Positions 26,001 through 33,900 of a stretch of 64,000 nt of DNA are shown here, in pieces (positions within the stretch are counted from its first letter, which is position 1; every line of letters begins with the position of its first letter). The translations under genes and the position numbers were made by a program. The notes beneath the pieces were generated by a model. The model was not told the origin of the DNA, did not search any database, and saw only the letters and a program-made list of their open reading frames with translations. The DNA comes from SBAX01 sp964646605 (GTDB lineage: Bacteria; Planctomycetota; Phycisphaerae; UBA1845). The stretch spans positions 1 through 64,000 of the forward strand of contig CAZYEX010000107.1 of the NCBI GenBank assembly GCA_964646605.1, read 5' to 3'.

Positions 26001-27521
26001 GAGGAAGGCGGCGCGGAAGGGGAAGCCAAGAGCCAGCTCGTTTTCGGCGCGGGCAAGGACGGATTGGAACTCGCCAGCGTCGGACAGGAGCTTCGCTTCG
26101 CCGCCGACCCGCGAACCAACACGCTGATCGTCGCCGGAGCGCCCGTGTATCTGACCATGGTCGAGGACTTGGTGCGCTACCTCGACGCGCAAGAGGCCGA
26201 GAACCGCGTCTCCGAGGTCTATCAAACCAAATTCGTGGACGGCGAGAGGTTGAAGAACGCCGTGCAAGGGTTCATCGAGCAGGAATTGAAGGTCATCGGC
26301 GAGGGCGACAGCAAAGAGGCCCAGACCCGCCGCCAGGAACGGCAGGTGTCCGTGGAGAGCCTGGGTGAGGAGGAAAAGGGAAGCAGCAGTCTGCTCGTCG
26401 GGACGAGTCCGCGGGCCTATCAACGCACCATGAAGTTGATCCAGGAACTCGACCGTCCCGAACCGCAAGTGATGATTTCGGTCTTGATCGCGGAGGTGAC
26501 GCTGAGCGACCAGGTGGACCTGGGCATCGAGATCGCGGGGCAGGACCTGCACTTTTCCGAGGACGCGGTCGTCGGCCCCAACGGCATCGTGCAGGGCGAG
26601 GACTTCGACTTCGTCAGCGGAACCGACCTGGGGGCCGCGGGATTGGGCCTCGGCGGATTCAACTTCACCATCACCGGCGAGGATTTCAGCTTCCTCTTCC
26701 GCGCCTTGCAACAGGACAGTCGCCTGGAAGTGCTGTCGCGGCCCATCCTTATGGTCCGCAACGGCGACGAAGGGAAAATCACCATCGCCGACCAGGTCCC
26801 CATCGTGCAATCGTCGCAGCTCAACCCCACGGGGCAGACCCAGTCCACCATCGGGCGGGAGGACGTCGGTATCGTTCTGACCGCTACGCCCCACATCAGC
26901 CCCGACGGTTACGTCACCATCGAGTTGAAACAGGAGATTTCCAACATCGGCGGGAACATCCAGCTTACCGAAGGCGTCTCTTCGCCCATCTTCCAGACCC
27001 GCGAGGTCGAGACCAACGTTACGGTGCGAGACGGAGAGACGGTCGTGATCGGCGGGTTGATTCAGTCCAATGATTCTCAGAGCGAAAGCAAGGTGCCGAT
27101 CCTCGGGGACCTCCCCTGGTTCGGTCCCTTGTTTCGCACGACTTCGTCAGGCACCCGTAAGACGGAGTTGCTGGTGGTCTTGACCGTGGATATCTTGCGG
27201 ACCGACGAGGAGGTTCACCAGATGTCGGTCGAGCAGCGCGACAAGTTCGTCCTGCCCGACAGCATCCGGCAGAGTCCCCTGATGGAAGGGCTGCGGATCA
27301 AGCCCCAGGAGCAGGCTTTGGGCCCCAAGCCGACCGGTGGCGCGGAGACGCCGGGCGCTCCCGAACCGAGGACGACGCCGCGCACCGAGCCGCGGGATTC
27401 GTACGGGCCCAAGCCCAAGACCTATGGACCGACGCTGACTCGTCCCGCGCCGACCAGCACCACGAAGGCGCCGACCTACGGTCCCAGGATCGCGCGGAAC
27501 GAATCCGCCGAGCGAAGCTGA
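23058..27521 (+). CDS. gspD: Type II secretion secretin with about 12 N-type domains
   Basis: 1487 residues. I chose the ATG at 23058 (MNMTRNGAVLRMLAATTICL) because it begins a signal peptide and GGAAGGA lies 8 nt upstream; the open frame further up is a repeat element. After a Pro/Gln-rich segment, about 12 Secretin_N-type repeats run from about residue 121 to 1110 (for example LFPLRFTDAESLGETIKTM and IFKLTYADPKVVAEIMDKL). The pore domain lies at about 1138-1380: VMISVLIAEVTLSD, SRPILMVRNGDEGKI, VGIVLTATPHIS, and VRDGETVVIGGLIQ with KVPILGDLPWFGPLF. I see no N0 domain, and ordinary GspD has only three or four N domains. A Pro-rich tail ends the protein. It should form the outer-membrane channel of the system. 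Confidence 0.93.
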   Translation: MNMTRNGAVLRMLAATTICLLAPAAIGQTQRETPRDQPPKPAVQPQRQATPPRPQGGQPQQRDPVSEMIKKLDPEVLSRLQGADVKVEIVGDQVILQGPEEAVQTLELLIRGIDREWEPKVLQVVTVTERDASEIARTVQDAIRKAKKVPNQRPEDEISITALSSNILLVAALPVDLDEVLDIIEQVDAIPDPLGKIELMRFDVQYRKASDVAKDLEKILTQVRVATGQKKEQTKLQIIPNNANNTITVTARETEREKIQSLIDQIDVEPKKGWGEIRLTVFPLLHSKAGELAKVIQDLIKSEAKADKDAVQETIFRLRISKADTTGKITDLAPIELQRALKIIPDEGTNSLIVATIEENVEPMGELIRLMDGVPMAEQVGVKLFPLRFTDAESLGETIKTMFEDAKKLPEDPDGSGKGAVPEGALGRALVYNIGIASDKRTNTLIISGRPEQLVLVEDVVAQLDQPATGVKFPLRLIQLEYSDATQVGKIVTELFDQRMESAEALGAEGASKERERVFLSTDIRSNSMIVSASEENYNEIVVIARQLDTKPARLFDQIRIVRLERLSAEDLKTKIEDLWKRKADLRREEELPEDLPIVVADARSNALIIASSVEDYDEIKRLVDVLESQPLIEGTQIFKLTYADPKVVAEIMDKLFEGIAGQTEGIKAPTIIPDSRGNSLIVAGSRDMMERATNVIKRLDIEAGPQTAIFKVYALKHGSATQLAPRMQELFDTRKEGEDTKRTPIVLLAEESSNSLVCSASRDDHEVIVGLLELLDKPSNIAKQFEIFPLKMSKSATVAEKLESLFKSQAEGGTGRADAIAAEADERTNSIIVWAAPTQMVNIGEVIAKLDTAAPTAEIMVKVIQLKQALAEDFAKLLEETVIGDKAGSDEERAVIVSFLEKDAAGKEMVRKLLRQDIRIKPDPRTNSVLVMAPSDSMAMLEAMIRDFDRIRPITSEVQVWPLINSDAETMVEQLTELFKEEGGAEGEAKSQLVFGAGKDGLELASVGQELRFAADPRTNTLIVAGAPVYLTMVEDLVRYLDAQEAENRVSEVYQTKFVDGERLKNAVQGFIEQELKVIGEGDSKEAQTRRQERQVSVESLGEEEKGSSSLLVGTSPRAYQRTMKLIQELDRPEPQVMISVLIAEVTLSDQVDLGIEIAGQDLHFSEDAVVGPNGIVQGEDFDFVSGTDLGAAGLGLGGFNFTITGEDFSFLFRALQQDSRLEVLSRPILMVRNGDEGKITIADQVPIVQSSQLNPTGQTQSTIGREDVGIVLTATPHISPDGYVTIELKQEISNIGGNIQLTEGVSSPIFQTREVETNVTVRDGETVVIGGLIQSNDSQSESKVPILGDLPWFGPLFRTTSSGTRKTELLVVLTVDILRTDEEVHQMSVEQRDKFVLPDSIRQSPLMEGLRIKPQEQALGPKPTGGAETPGAPEPRTTPRTEPRDSYGPKPKTYGPTLTRPAPTSTTKAPTYGPRIARNESAERS

Positions 27522-27534
27522 CCGTCGACGAAGA

Positions 27535-27558
27535 GCCGCGGGCTTGAGCCCGCGCGGA
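27535..27558. repeat. Small GC-rich palindrome after gspD
   Basis: GCGGGC (27538-27543) and GCCCGC (27548-27553) flank TTGA. It follows the gspD stop by 14 nt and may slow or end transcription, but there is no T-run after it. Confidence 0.5.
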
Positions 27559-27577
27559 GATGCGAAGGACGCGAACC

Positions 27578-28108
27578 ATGCGGCTTCCCCAAACCTGCGG
27601 CAGCGTGCTCATCGCAGCGGCGTTCTTCTTTTCCGCCGGCTGCCGCGCGTCCGGCCCGTCCGCAGGGAACTCGGAAAAGACCGCCAGAAAGAGTAAATTC
27701 CCGCCCGTCCGACAGGTGGTGTGCATGTTCGATCATCACCCCTGGATCAACGCCGATTCCGCCGGCGACCGCGATCCGGAAGGCATCCGCTATCGCGTCT
27801 TTCTCCACGCCGATCACCCCAAGGGCGTGCTGCGCGAGGGCACGTTCCACATCGAGATGTACATGCTGACACGAACTGCCGAGCAAGAGGTCGAGCGCCA
27901 CCTGGTCAGCGACTGGCATTACCCCACCAGCCGCTTCAATACGGTCGCCGCCAAAGTTTGCGGCGAGGGGTATCACGTTCAGTTGCGCTGGGCGAAAAAG
28001 GAAATCGCCGGACACGAGGTCGAACTCATCACTCGTTTCGAGGACCCCTCCGGCTACACCGTTCGCGGCGGCACCAAGCGCATCCGCGTTCCCAAATACG
28101 TTTCGTAG
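27578..28108 (+). CDS. Small putative lipoprotein
   Basis: 176 residues from the ATG at 27578, preceded by GAAGGA; an ATG at 27560 has no ribosome site. The leader MRLPQTCGSVLIAAAFFFSA is followed by GC, a weak lipobox (SAGC). The mature part is beta-rich (YRVFLHADHPKGVLREGTFH, then FEDPSGYTVRGGTKRIRVP) and resembles planctomycete proteins of unknown function. It is the last gene in the run of the secretion locus, so it could be a pilotin-like helper for the secretin, but there is no sequence evidence for that. Confidence 0.65.
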   Translation: MRLPQTCGSVLIAAAFFFSAGCRASGPSAGNSEKTARKSKFPPVRQVVCMFDHHPWINADSAGDRDPEGIRYRVFLHADHPKGVLREGTFHIEMYMLTRTAEQEVERHLVSDWHYPTSRFNTVAAKVCGEGYHVQLRWAKKEIAGHEVELITRFEDPSGYTVRGGTKRIRVPKYVS

Positions 28109-28142
28109 TCACCGTTGCACACGCGGAAACGCGGGCCGCGGC

Positions 28143-30380
28143 TCATGCGACTTCGACGAGGTTCAGCGCCTGACCATAGCGCCGCGCGACCTCCCTCCCC
28201 AGTAGGGCATGGGCGGGATGCGAGAGAGCCGGATCGCCGCGAAGGATGGCCGCGGCGTCGTCACGGGCGGCGGTGATGAGGTCCAGGTCGTTCACCAGAT
28301 CGGCGACTTTCAAGGTCGGAAGCCCGTGTTGCCGCGTTCCCAGGAGTTCCCCCGGGCCGCGAAGGCGAAGGTCCTCTTCCGCGATCCGGAAACCGTCGGT
28401 GGTCTGGGTCATGATCTTGAGCCGAGCGAGAGCGACCTCGCCGCCGCCCTCACAGAACAGCAGGCAATAGGATTTCTTCTCTCCGCGTCCGATCCGCCCG
28501 CGGAGCTGGTGCAGTTGACTCAGGCCGTAACGTTCGGCGTGCTGCACGGCCATAATCGTGGCGTTGGGAACGTCCACCCCGACTTCGATGACGGTCGTGG
28601 CCACCAGAGCGTGGATTGCGCCGGACCGAAAGCGCCGCATCACCTCCTCCTTTTCCGCTGGTTTCATCCGTCCGTGGAGCAGGCCGACGTGGAATCCGCT
28701 AAGGACCCCGCCGGCCAATCGCCGGGCCTCCCCCGTCGCTGCTTTGAGAGGCAGCGAGTCGGACTCCTCCACCAGGGGATAGACGACGAAGGCCTGTTCG
28801 CCGCGGCTCAAACGGGTCCGAACGAACTGCCACGCCTTCTCCGTGTCGTTATCCGACACCAAACGAGTGACAACGGGCTGTCGCCCGGGCGGGGCGTCGC
28901 GGATGGTGGAAACGTCTAAGTCTCCGAAGTAGGTCATGGCCAGCGTCCGCGGGATGGGTGTCGCGGTGAGGACCAGAACGTGCGGGGCGACGCCCTTCTG
29001 ACGAGCCCGAGCCCTTTGGGCGACGCCGAACTTGTGTTGCTCGTCGATGATCACTAACCCCAGGTCCGCGAACGCCACTCGCTCTTCGAGAACCGCGTGC
29101 GTGCCGATGAGCCAGTCCGTTTCGCCGCTGCGAAGAGTGCGAAGAAGCGCCGCCCGCTTCGACTTGGGCGTCGAACCGGCCAGATATGCGATCCGCACCC
29201 GGCTGCCCTGAAGATATTGCTCCACCTTGGCGAAATGCTGGGCGGCGAGAACCTCGGTGGGGGCGAGCAATGCGACTTGCCGCCGGCGGGCGATTGCGGC
29301 CAACGCGGCGTAGACCGCGACCGCCGTTTTTCCCGCCCCCACGTCGGCTTGAAGAAGGCGGTTCATCGGTTCCGCGCGGGCCAAGTCGGCGCGGATTTCG
29401 GCGACGGCCTGGTCCTGTCCGCGGGTCAAGGCGAACGGAAACCGCCGGCGGATGCGTCCGTCGAGCCGTTCGTCCACAGGGATCGCCCCGGCCTTGGGAC
29501 TGGCGGAGGTCCGGCGTCGGCTGAGCTGCACGGCGAGCTGACACAACAACAATTCGTCATACGCCAACCGCCGCCGTGCGATGGGCACCTCGTCAAACGA
29601 CAGCGGGCGATGAAAGCGAAGAATGGCTGTGCGCCGTGGAGGAAGTTTCCGCCGGGCGCGAAGCTCGTGCGGCAACGGGTCTTCGATCGCGCTCAGCGCC
29701 GAATCCAGGATTCCATCGACGATGCGATGGATCTGACGGCTGGGCAGTTTGGCCGTCGCCGGATACACCGGTTCGTAGCGATCGTGATCGTCGGCCAGGG
29801 GATCGTCCACTTCGCCGTCGAAGAACGTGGTCTCCGGATTGGTAAATCGCGCCAGGTCGTCCGGAACCTCGACCTTGCCGCACAGTCGAACGATCCGCCC
29901 CGGTTCGACGAGGTCGCGAAGATAGGCACTGTGAAACCACCGCACACGGCATCGACCCGTGCCGTCCACGACGACCGCATGGATCACTTGATCACGTCGC
30001 GCCCCGTGGATGCGAACGTTGCGCAGCTCGCCCACCACCGTGGCCACACTTTCGTCCGTAAGGTCGCCGATGGGAACCGAGCGCGGTTTGAATTCGTGAC
30101 GAAAGGGAAAGTGTTCGAGAAGGTCGCCGACCGTGCGAATGCCCAGGCGCTCAAACTCCGCCGCCCGCCGCGGACCCACGCCACGGACATACTGCACCGC
30201 GGTCTCGAGGGTCAGGTTCGCCTGCGGGCGCAGATCGAGCGCCGGGCCCGTCGCCGGGGAAGAGAAGGGGGGCGGACCGCCTCGTGGGGTCCTAATTAGG
30301 GAATCGTCAGCCGCTGCCCGACGCGGATCGCGTTCGGGTCGCGGAGGTCGGAGCGGTTGGCTTCGTAGATGTCCTTCCAC
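28143..30380 (-). CDS. recG: ATP-dependent DNA helicase RecG
   Basis: Helicase that reverses stalled replication forks. The wedge (OB-fold) domain begins near TAVQYVRGVGPRRAAEF. Helicase motifs: LLQADVGAGKTAVAV (I), LAPTEVLAAQH (Ia), IIDEQHKFGV (II, DEQH), VLTATPIPRTLAMT (III), GLLHGRMKPAEKEEVM (IV), TTVIEVGVDVPNAT (V), and QLRGRIGRGEKKS (VI). The end GRRYGQALNL-type wedge return is present. The start is uncertain: the only ATG (30380) gives 745 residues and overlaps the upstream LysM gene by 85 nt, whereas a GTG at 30197 gives 684 residues, close to the E. coli length of 693. No good ribosome site is seen for either. Confidence 0.93.
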   Translation of the reverse strand: MEGHLRSQPLRPPRPERDPRRAAADDSLIRTPRGGPPPFSSPATGPALDLRPQANLTLETAVQYVRGVGPRRAAEFERLGIRTVGDLLEHFPFRHEFKPRSVPIGDLTDESVATVVGELRNVRIHGARRDQVIHAVVVDGTGRCRVRWFHSAYLRDLVEPGRIVRLCGKVEVPDDLARFTNPETTFFDGEVDDPLADDHDRYEPVYPATAKLPSRQIHRIVDGILDSALSAIEDPLPHELRARRKLPPRRTAILRFHRPLSFDEVPIARRRLAYDELLLCQLAVQLSRRRTSASPKAGAIPVDERLDGRIRRRFPFALTRGQDQAVAEIRADLARAEPMNRLLQADVGAGKTAVAVYAALAAIARRRQVALLAPTEVLAAQHFAKVEQYLQGSRVRIAYLAGSTPKSKRAALLRTLRSGETDWLIGTHAVLEERVAFADLGLVIIDEQHKFGVAQRARARQKGVAPHVLVLTATPIPRTLAMTYFGDLDVSTIRDAPPGRQPVVTRLVSDNDTEKAWQFVRTRLSRGEQAFVVYPLVEESDSLPLKAATGEARRLAGGVLSGFHVGLLHGRMKPAEKEEVMRRFRSGAIHALVATTVIEVGVDVPNATIMAVQHAERYGLSQLHQLRGRIGRGEKKSYCLLFCEGGGEVALARLKIMTQTTDGFRIAEEDLRLRGPGELLGTRQHGLPTLKVADLVNDLDLITAARDDAAAILRGDPALSHPAHALLGREVARRYGQALNLVEVA

Positions 30381-30634
30381 CGTGCCTGGTCATTGTAATA
30401 GGTGCGAGCCAGCTTGTAGAGCGTGTCGCCCTTGGCCACGGTGTGCGAGCGACCGCCGCCCGCCGGACTCGAATACCCGCCCGCCGACGGAGACGCCGGA
30501 TACGGCTCCGTCGCTTGATCCATCGTCGGATCATACGCGTCCGCGGTCGCATCCTTCTTTTTGAAGAGACTGCAACCCGTTAGGGCCGAGAGCAGGAATA
30601 GGGATGCAAAAAGGGCCTGTGCGTTCCGTCGCAT
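30296..30634 (-). CDS. LysM-domain lipoprotein
   Basis: 112 residues. A lipoprotein signal (LFASLFLLSALTGC, lipobox LTGC) is followed by a short spacer and one C-terminal LysM domain: SHTVAKGDTLYKLARTYYND, then IYEANRSDL and IRVGQRLTIP. LysM binds N-acetylglucosamine polymers such as peptidoglycan. An AGGAGGT ribosome site lies 7 nt upstream of the ATG. The protein probably tethers an envelope layer to the wall, which is an inference from the family. It overlaps the open frame of recG downstream. Confidence 0.9.
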   Translation of the reverse strand: MRRNAQALFASLFLLSALTGCSLFKKKDATADAYDPTMDQATEPYPASPSAGGYSSPAGGGRSHTVAKGDTLYKLARTYYNDQARWKDIYEANRSDLRDPNAIRVGQRLTIP

Positions 30635-30675
30635 AACGGCGACCTCCTGTCAAAAAGAGAACTCTGCGCTACCAC

Positions 30676-30711
30676 AAAACCGCCTCCCATGATAAACGGG
30701 GCGGTTTTTTT
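30676..30711 (+). terminator. Hairpin with T-run on the plus strand, overlapping the lysM promoter
   Basis: AAAACCGCCTC (30676-30686) pairs with GGGGCGGTTTT (30698-30708) through 11 pairs including one G-U, and the T-run continues to 30711. Read on the plus strand this is a good intrinsic terminator, which would stop antisense reading from the recG-lysM side. It lies on top of the minus-strand promoter, so the repeat may also have a regulatory role. Confidence 0.45.
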
Positions 30712-30716
30712 GTCAA
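30689..30716 (-). promoter_or_regulatory. Promoter of the LysM gene
   Basis: On the minus strand TTGACA (30716-30711), a 16-nt spacer, and TATCAT (30694-30689). The arrangement is the same as the promoter at 2893-2920. The transcript would start near 30682, giving a leader of about 48 nt that carries the AGGAGGT site. Confidence 0.65.
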
Positions 30717-30837
30717 CAAGAAAAGTTTCCAGTTCGAGGCGGTTCGGTGATTCCCGAGACCCTCGATGCCCGCCTGCGAGCCACCGCCGGCGGTTTCTCG
30801 GCCCGACCCAGAGCTGTGCATAAAAAACCGGGCGGCG

Positions 30838-30866
30838 TTTACTCCGTCTGGCGTTTCGGCTACAAT
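30838..30866 (+). promoter_or_regulatory. Possible promoter of the secreted metalloprotease
   Basis: TTTACT at 30838-30843, 17-nt spacer, TACAAT at 30861-30866. The -10 box is good and the -35 box weak. It would give a leader of about 70 nt. Confidence 0.4.
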
Positions 30867-30941
30867 CCCTTTGTTTTCCCGGTATCCAGGTTCCTCCACC
30901 CTGGTCGTGTGCCGGGAACCGTGGAATGGGGGGTTCCAGCG

Positions 30942-33900
30942 ATGGCAACTTTTAGGTCGGTACACCGCCCGGGCGTGCAAGGGGTGATTGTGTTGGCGCT
31001 GCTTGCCGGGTTTTTCCTGCCCGGCGTCGAGGGCCTGACTGCCGGTCCGCCGGGCGACACGGCCCCCGTTCGGCTTTTCACGCAGCCCGAGAACCTTGCC
31101 CACCGTCCTGGGATCGCCGTCCAACTCGTTCCCGAAGCGTTAGAATTACTCCGCCAGGGACCCGCCGAAACGCGCGTCAGGCTCCCTCTCTCCGCTTCGC
31201 GGGAGGTCGAGTTGCATTTGCAACGATTCGAGGTGACGACCCCGCAGACGCGGTTTCTCGTCGCCACCGGGCAGGGGCAGACCCTGGCGCCGCCTTCCCA
31301 GGTCCTGCTGTACCGTGGCGGCGTGGCGGGAGAGCCGTCCTCGCACGCCTTCCTCGCCGTCTCTCCACGCGGCGTGGTGAACGGCCGAATCACCCTCGCG
31401 GATTCAGAACGGTGGATCATCTCCAGTTCGGCCGCCCGCGTCGCCGGGGCCGCACCCGCCATCACGATTCATCAAGAGACCGGCCGAGGCGATCCTCCCG
31501 ACTTCGCAGTGCCATGCGGTGTCACCGAGGCGCATCGCCGTACGCCGCCGCCGACGACCGTGGCCGGACCCGGCGTACCCAACCCCGGTCCGCACGTCGC
31601 CTTTGTGGCCGTGGACGCCGATCAAGAGTACACCCAGCTTTTCCCGGATGTAGCCAGCGCCGAGGATTATGTCGTCGCGGTCATCGGCGCCATCAGCGAC
31701 ATCTATCGCCGCGACCTCAACGTGCGCCTGATCCTCTCCTTCGTGCGTCTGTGGCCGGTGGGCGGCGAGCCCTTCGAGGCTACAGACCTCGGCGGATTCG
31801 GCGACTACTGGATCAACAACGAGGACACCACGGGACTGAACCTCGTCCACATGTTCAGCGGACGCCGCGACACGGGTTACGGCGGAATCGCCTACCTCGG
31901 CGGGTTCTGCGGCGGTCCCACCTTCGGGATCAGCGCCTTCTTCCTGGGCGGTTTCCCCAGCCCCATCGACGATCCGGACCTGGGCAACTGGGACGTGATC
32001 GTCTCGGCCCACGAAATGGGACACAACCTTGGCACGTTTCACACGCACGACGGATACAGCCCGCCCATCGACGACTGCGGCAACACCGGGGCCTGGGCCC
32101 TCGGCGAAATCATGAGCTACTGCCACACGACTCCGGGCGGACTGTACAACATCGAAATGCGCTTTTCGTCCCGCGTGCAGGACGTGATCGCCGACGAGGT
32201 AGCCTTCGAAGGGTGCCTGTGGTTCGACTGCAACGATAACAGCATCAACGACGCCCTGGACATCGGCGGGGTCAGCGCCGACGCCAACGGCAACGGCGTT
32301 CCCGATGAGTGCGAGGACTGCAACAACAATGGGGTTCTCGACGACGCGGACATCGCCGGCGGAATGGTCGACATCGACGCCAACGGCGTGCCCGACGTTT
32401 GCGAAACGGACTGCGACGCCAACACCCGCCCGGACGAGTGGGAGACGGCCACGGCCTTGAAACCCGACGCCAACGGCAACCGCGTCCCCGACGGATGCGA
32501 GGCGGACTGCGATGGCGACACCTTCGCCGACTTCGTGGAGATCGCCGCCGCGGGATCGTCATCCGACGTGGATCGCAACGGCGTCCCCGACCTGTGCGAG
32601 GACTGCAACAACAACACCCTCCGCGATTGGGCGGACGCCGGCCGGCCCGATCACGTCTACGTCGCGGACCTGACCAACGACCACATCCGCGAGTATCACG
32701 CCCGAAGCGGAGTCATCGAACGGGTGTTGGGGGCGGGGTTGATCGTCGATCCGCATGACGTGGTCTTCGGACCCGATCGCCGACTGTACGTCGCCAGCTT
32801 CGGCAATCACCGCGTGGTGAGGATCGATCCGGACACCGGTGGGGCGGTCGTCTTTGTCGCGGCCGGAGCGGGCGGTTTGAGCGGACCGGCGGGAGTCGCG
32901 TTCGGTCCCGACGGGCAACTGTACGTCAGCAGCAACGCAACGAACTCGGTGTTGAAATACGACGGTACGGACGGAGAGTTTCTAGGCGTGTTCGTCGCGG
33001 CCGGCGCCGGTGGATTGTCCGGCCCGCGAGACTTGGTGTTCACTCCGTCCGGCCAGCTTCTCGTGGCCACGTCGCTGAACTCGGTCCTCAAGTACGACGC
33101 CGTGGGTGCTCTCGATTCCACGTTCGTGACGCTCGGCAGCGGCGGATTGAGCGGACCGCGGGGAATGGTTTTTAAGCCCAACGGCAATTTGCTGGTCACC
33201 AGCTTCAACACCAACAGCATTCTGGAATACAACGCGGGCGGGGCCTTTGTGGGCCAGTTCAACGATCTTTTCACCCTGAACAACCCCTGGGGCATCGCCA
33301 TCGGCCCCAACGGCAACGTCTACACCCCGCGGCACACGGGACCAATCCGGATCATCGAGTACGACATTGATAGCGGCGTCTACCAACGTTCGTTCATTCG
33401 CGGCGATTCCTCACTGCTCGCCCCGACGGCGTTCGCCTTTCGTCCCCCCGACACGGCCCTGGACTGCAACGCCAACCGGCTGCCCGACGACTGCGACATC
33501 AACGGCGGAGGATCGGACGACATCAACGGGAATCAGATTCCCGACGAGTGCGAAAACTTCAATGTCCCCACGCCCGTGCATTTCGACTCCGCCCACGCCT
33601 CCCCGCGGTTTCTGCCCATCGTCGCCCCGGCTGTGGCGTCGGCAACCGGCGGATACAACGACACCGCCATTCGCGTCACCATGATCGATCTTCAAAACCC
33701 GAATCCGCCTCACATAGTGGGGCTGCCGCCGAATTTCAGCCGCTTTGAGTCGGGCACGTGTACGGCCGCGGGTGAAACGCTCGGATGCGCCCGATGGCTC
33801 GGCCCGCCAGGGACGTTCCTCGAATCCCAGGACAACCCGCTTGCCGGTTCCTTTCGGGCCGCGCGGCTCCAGTGTACACCGTACTATCACGATTGGTCCG

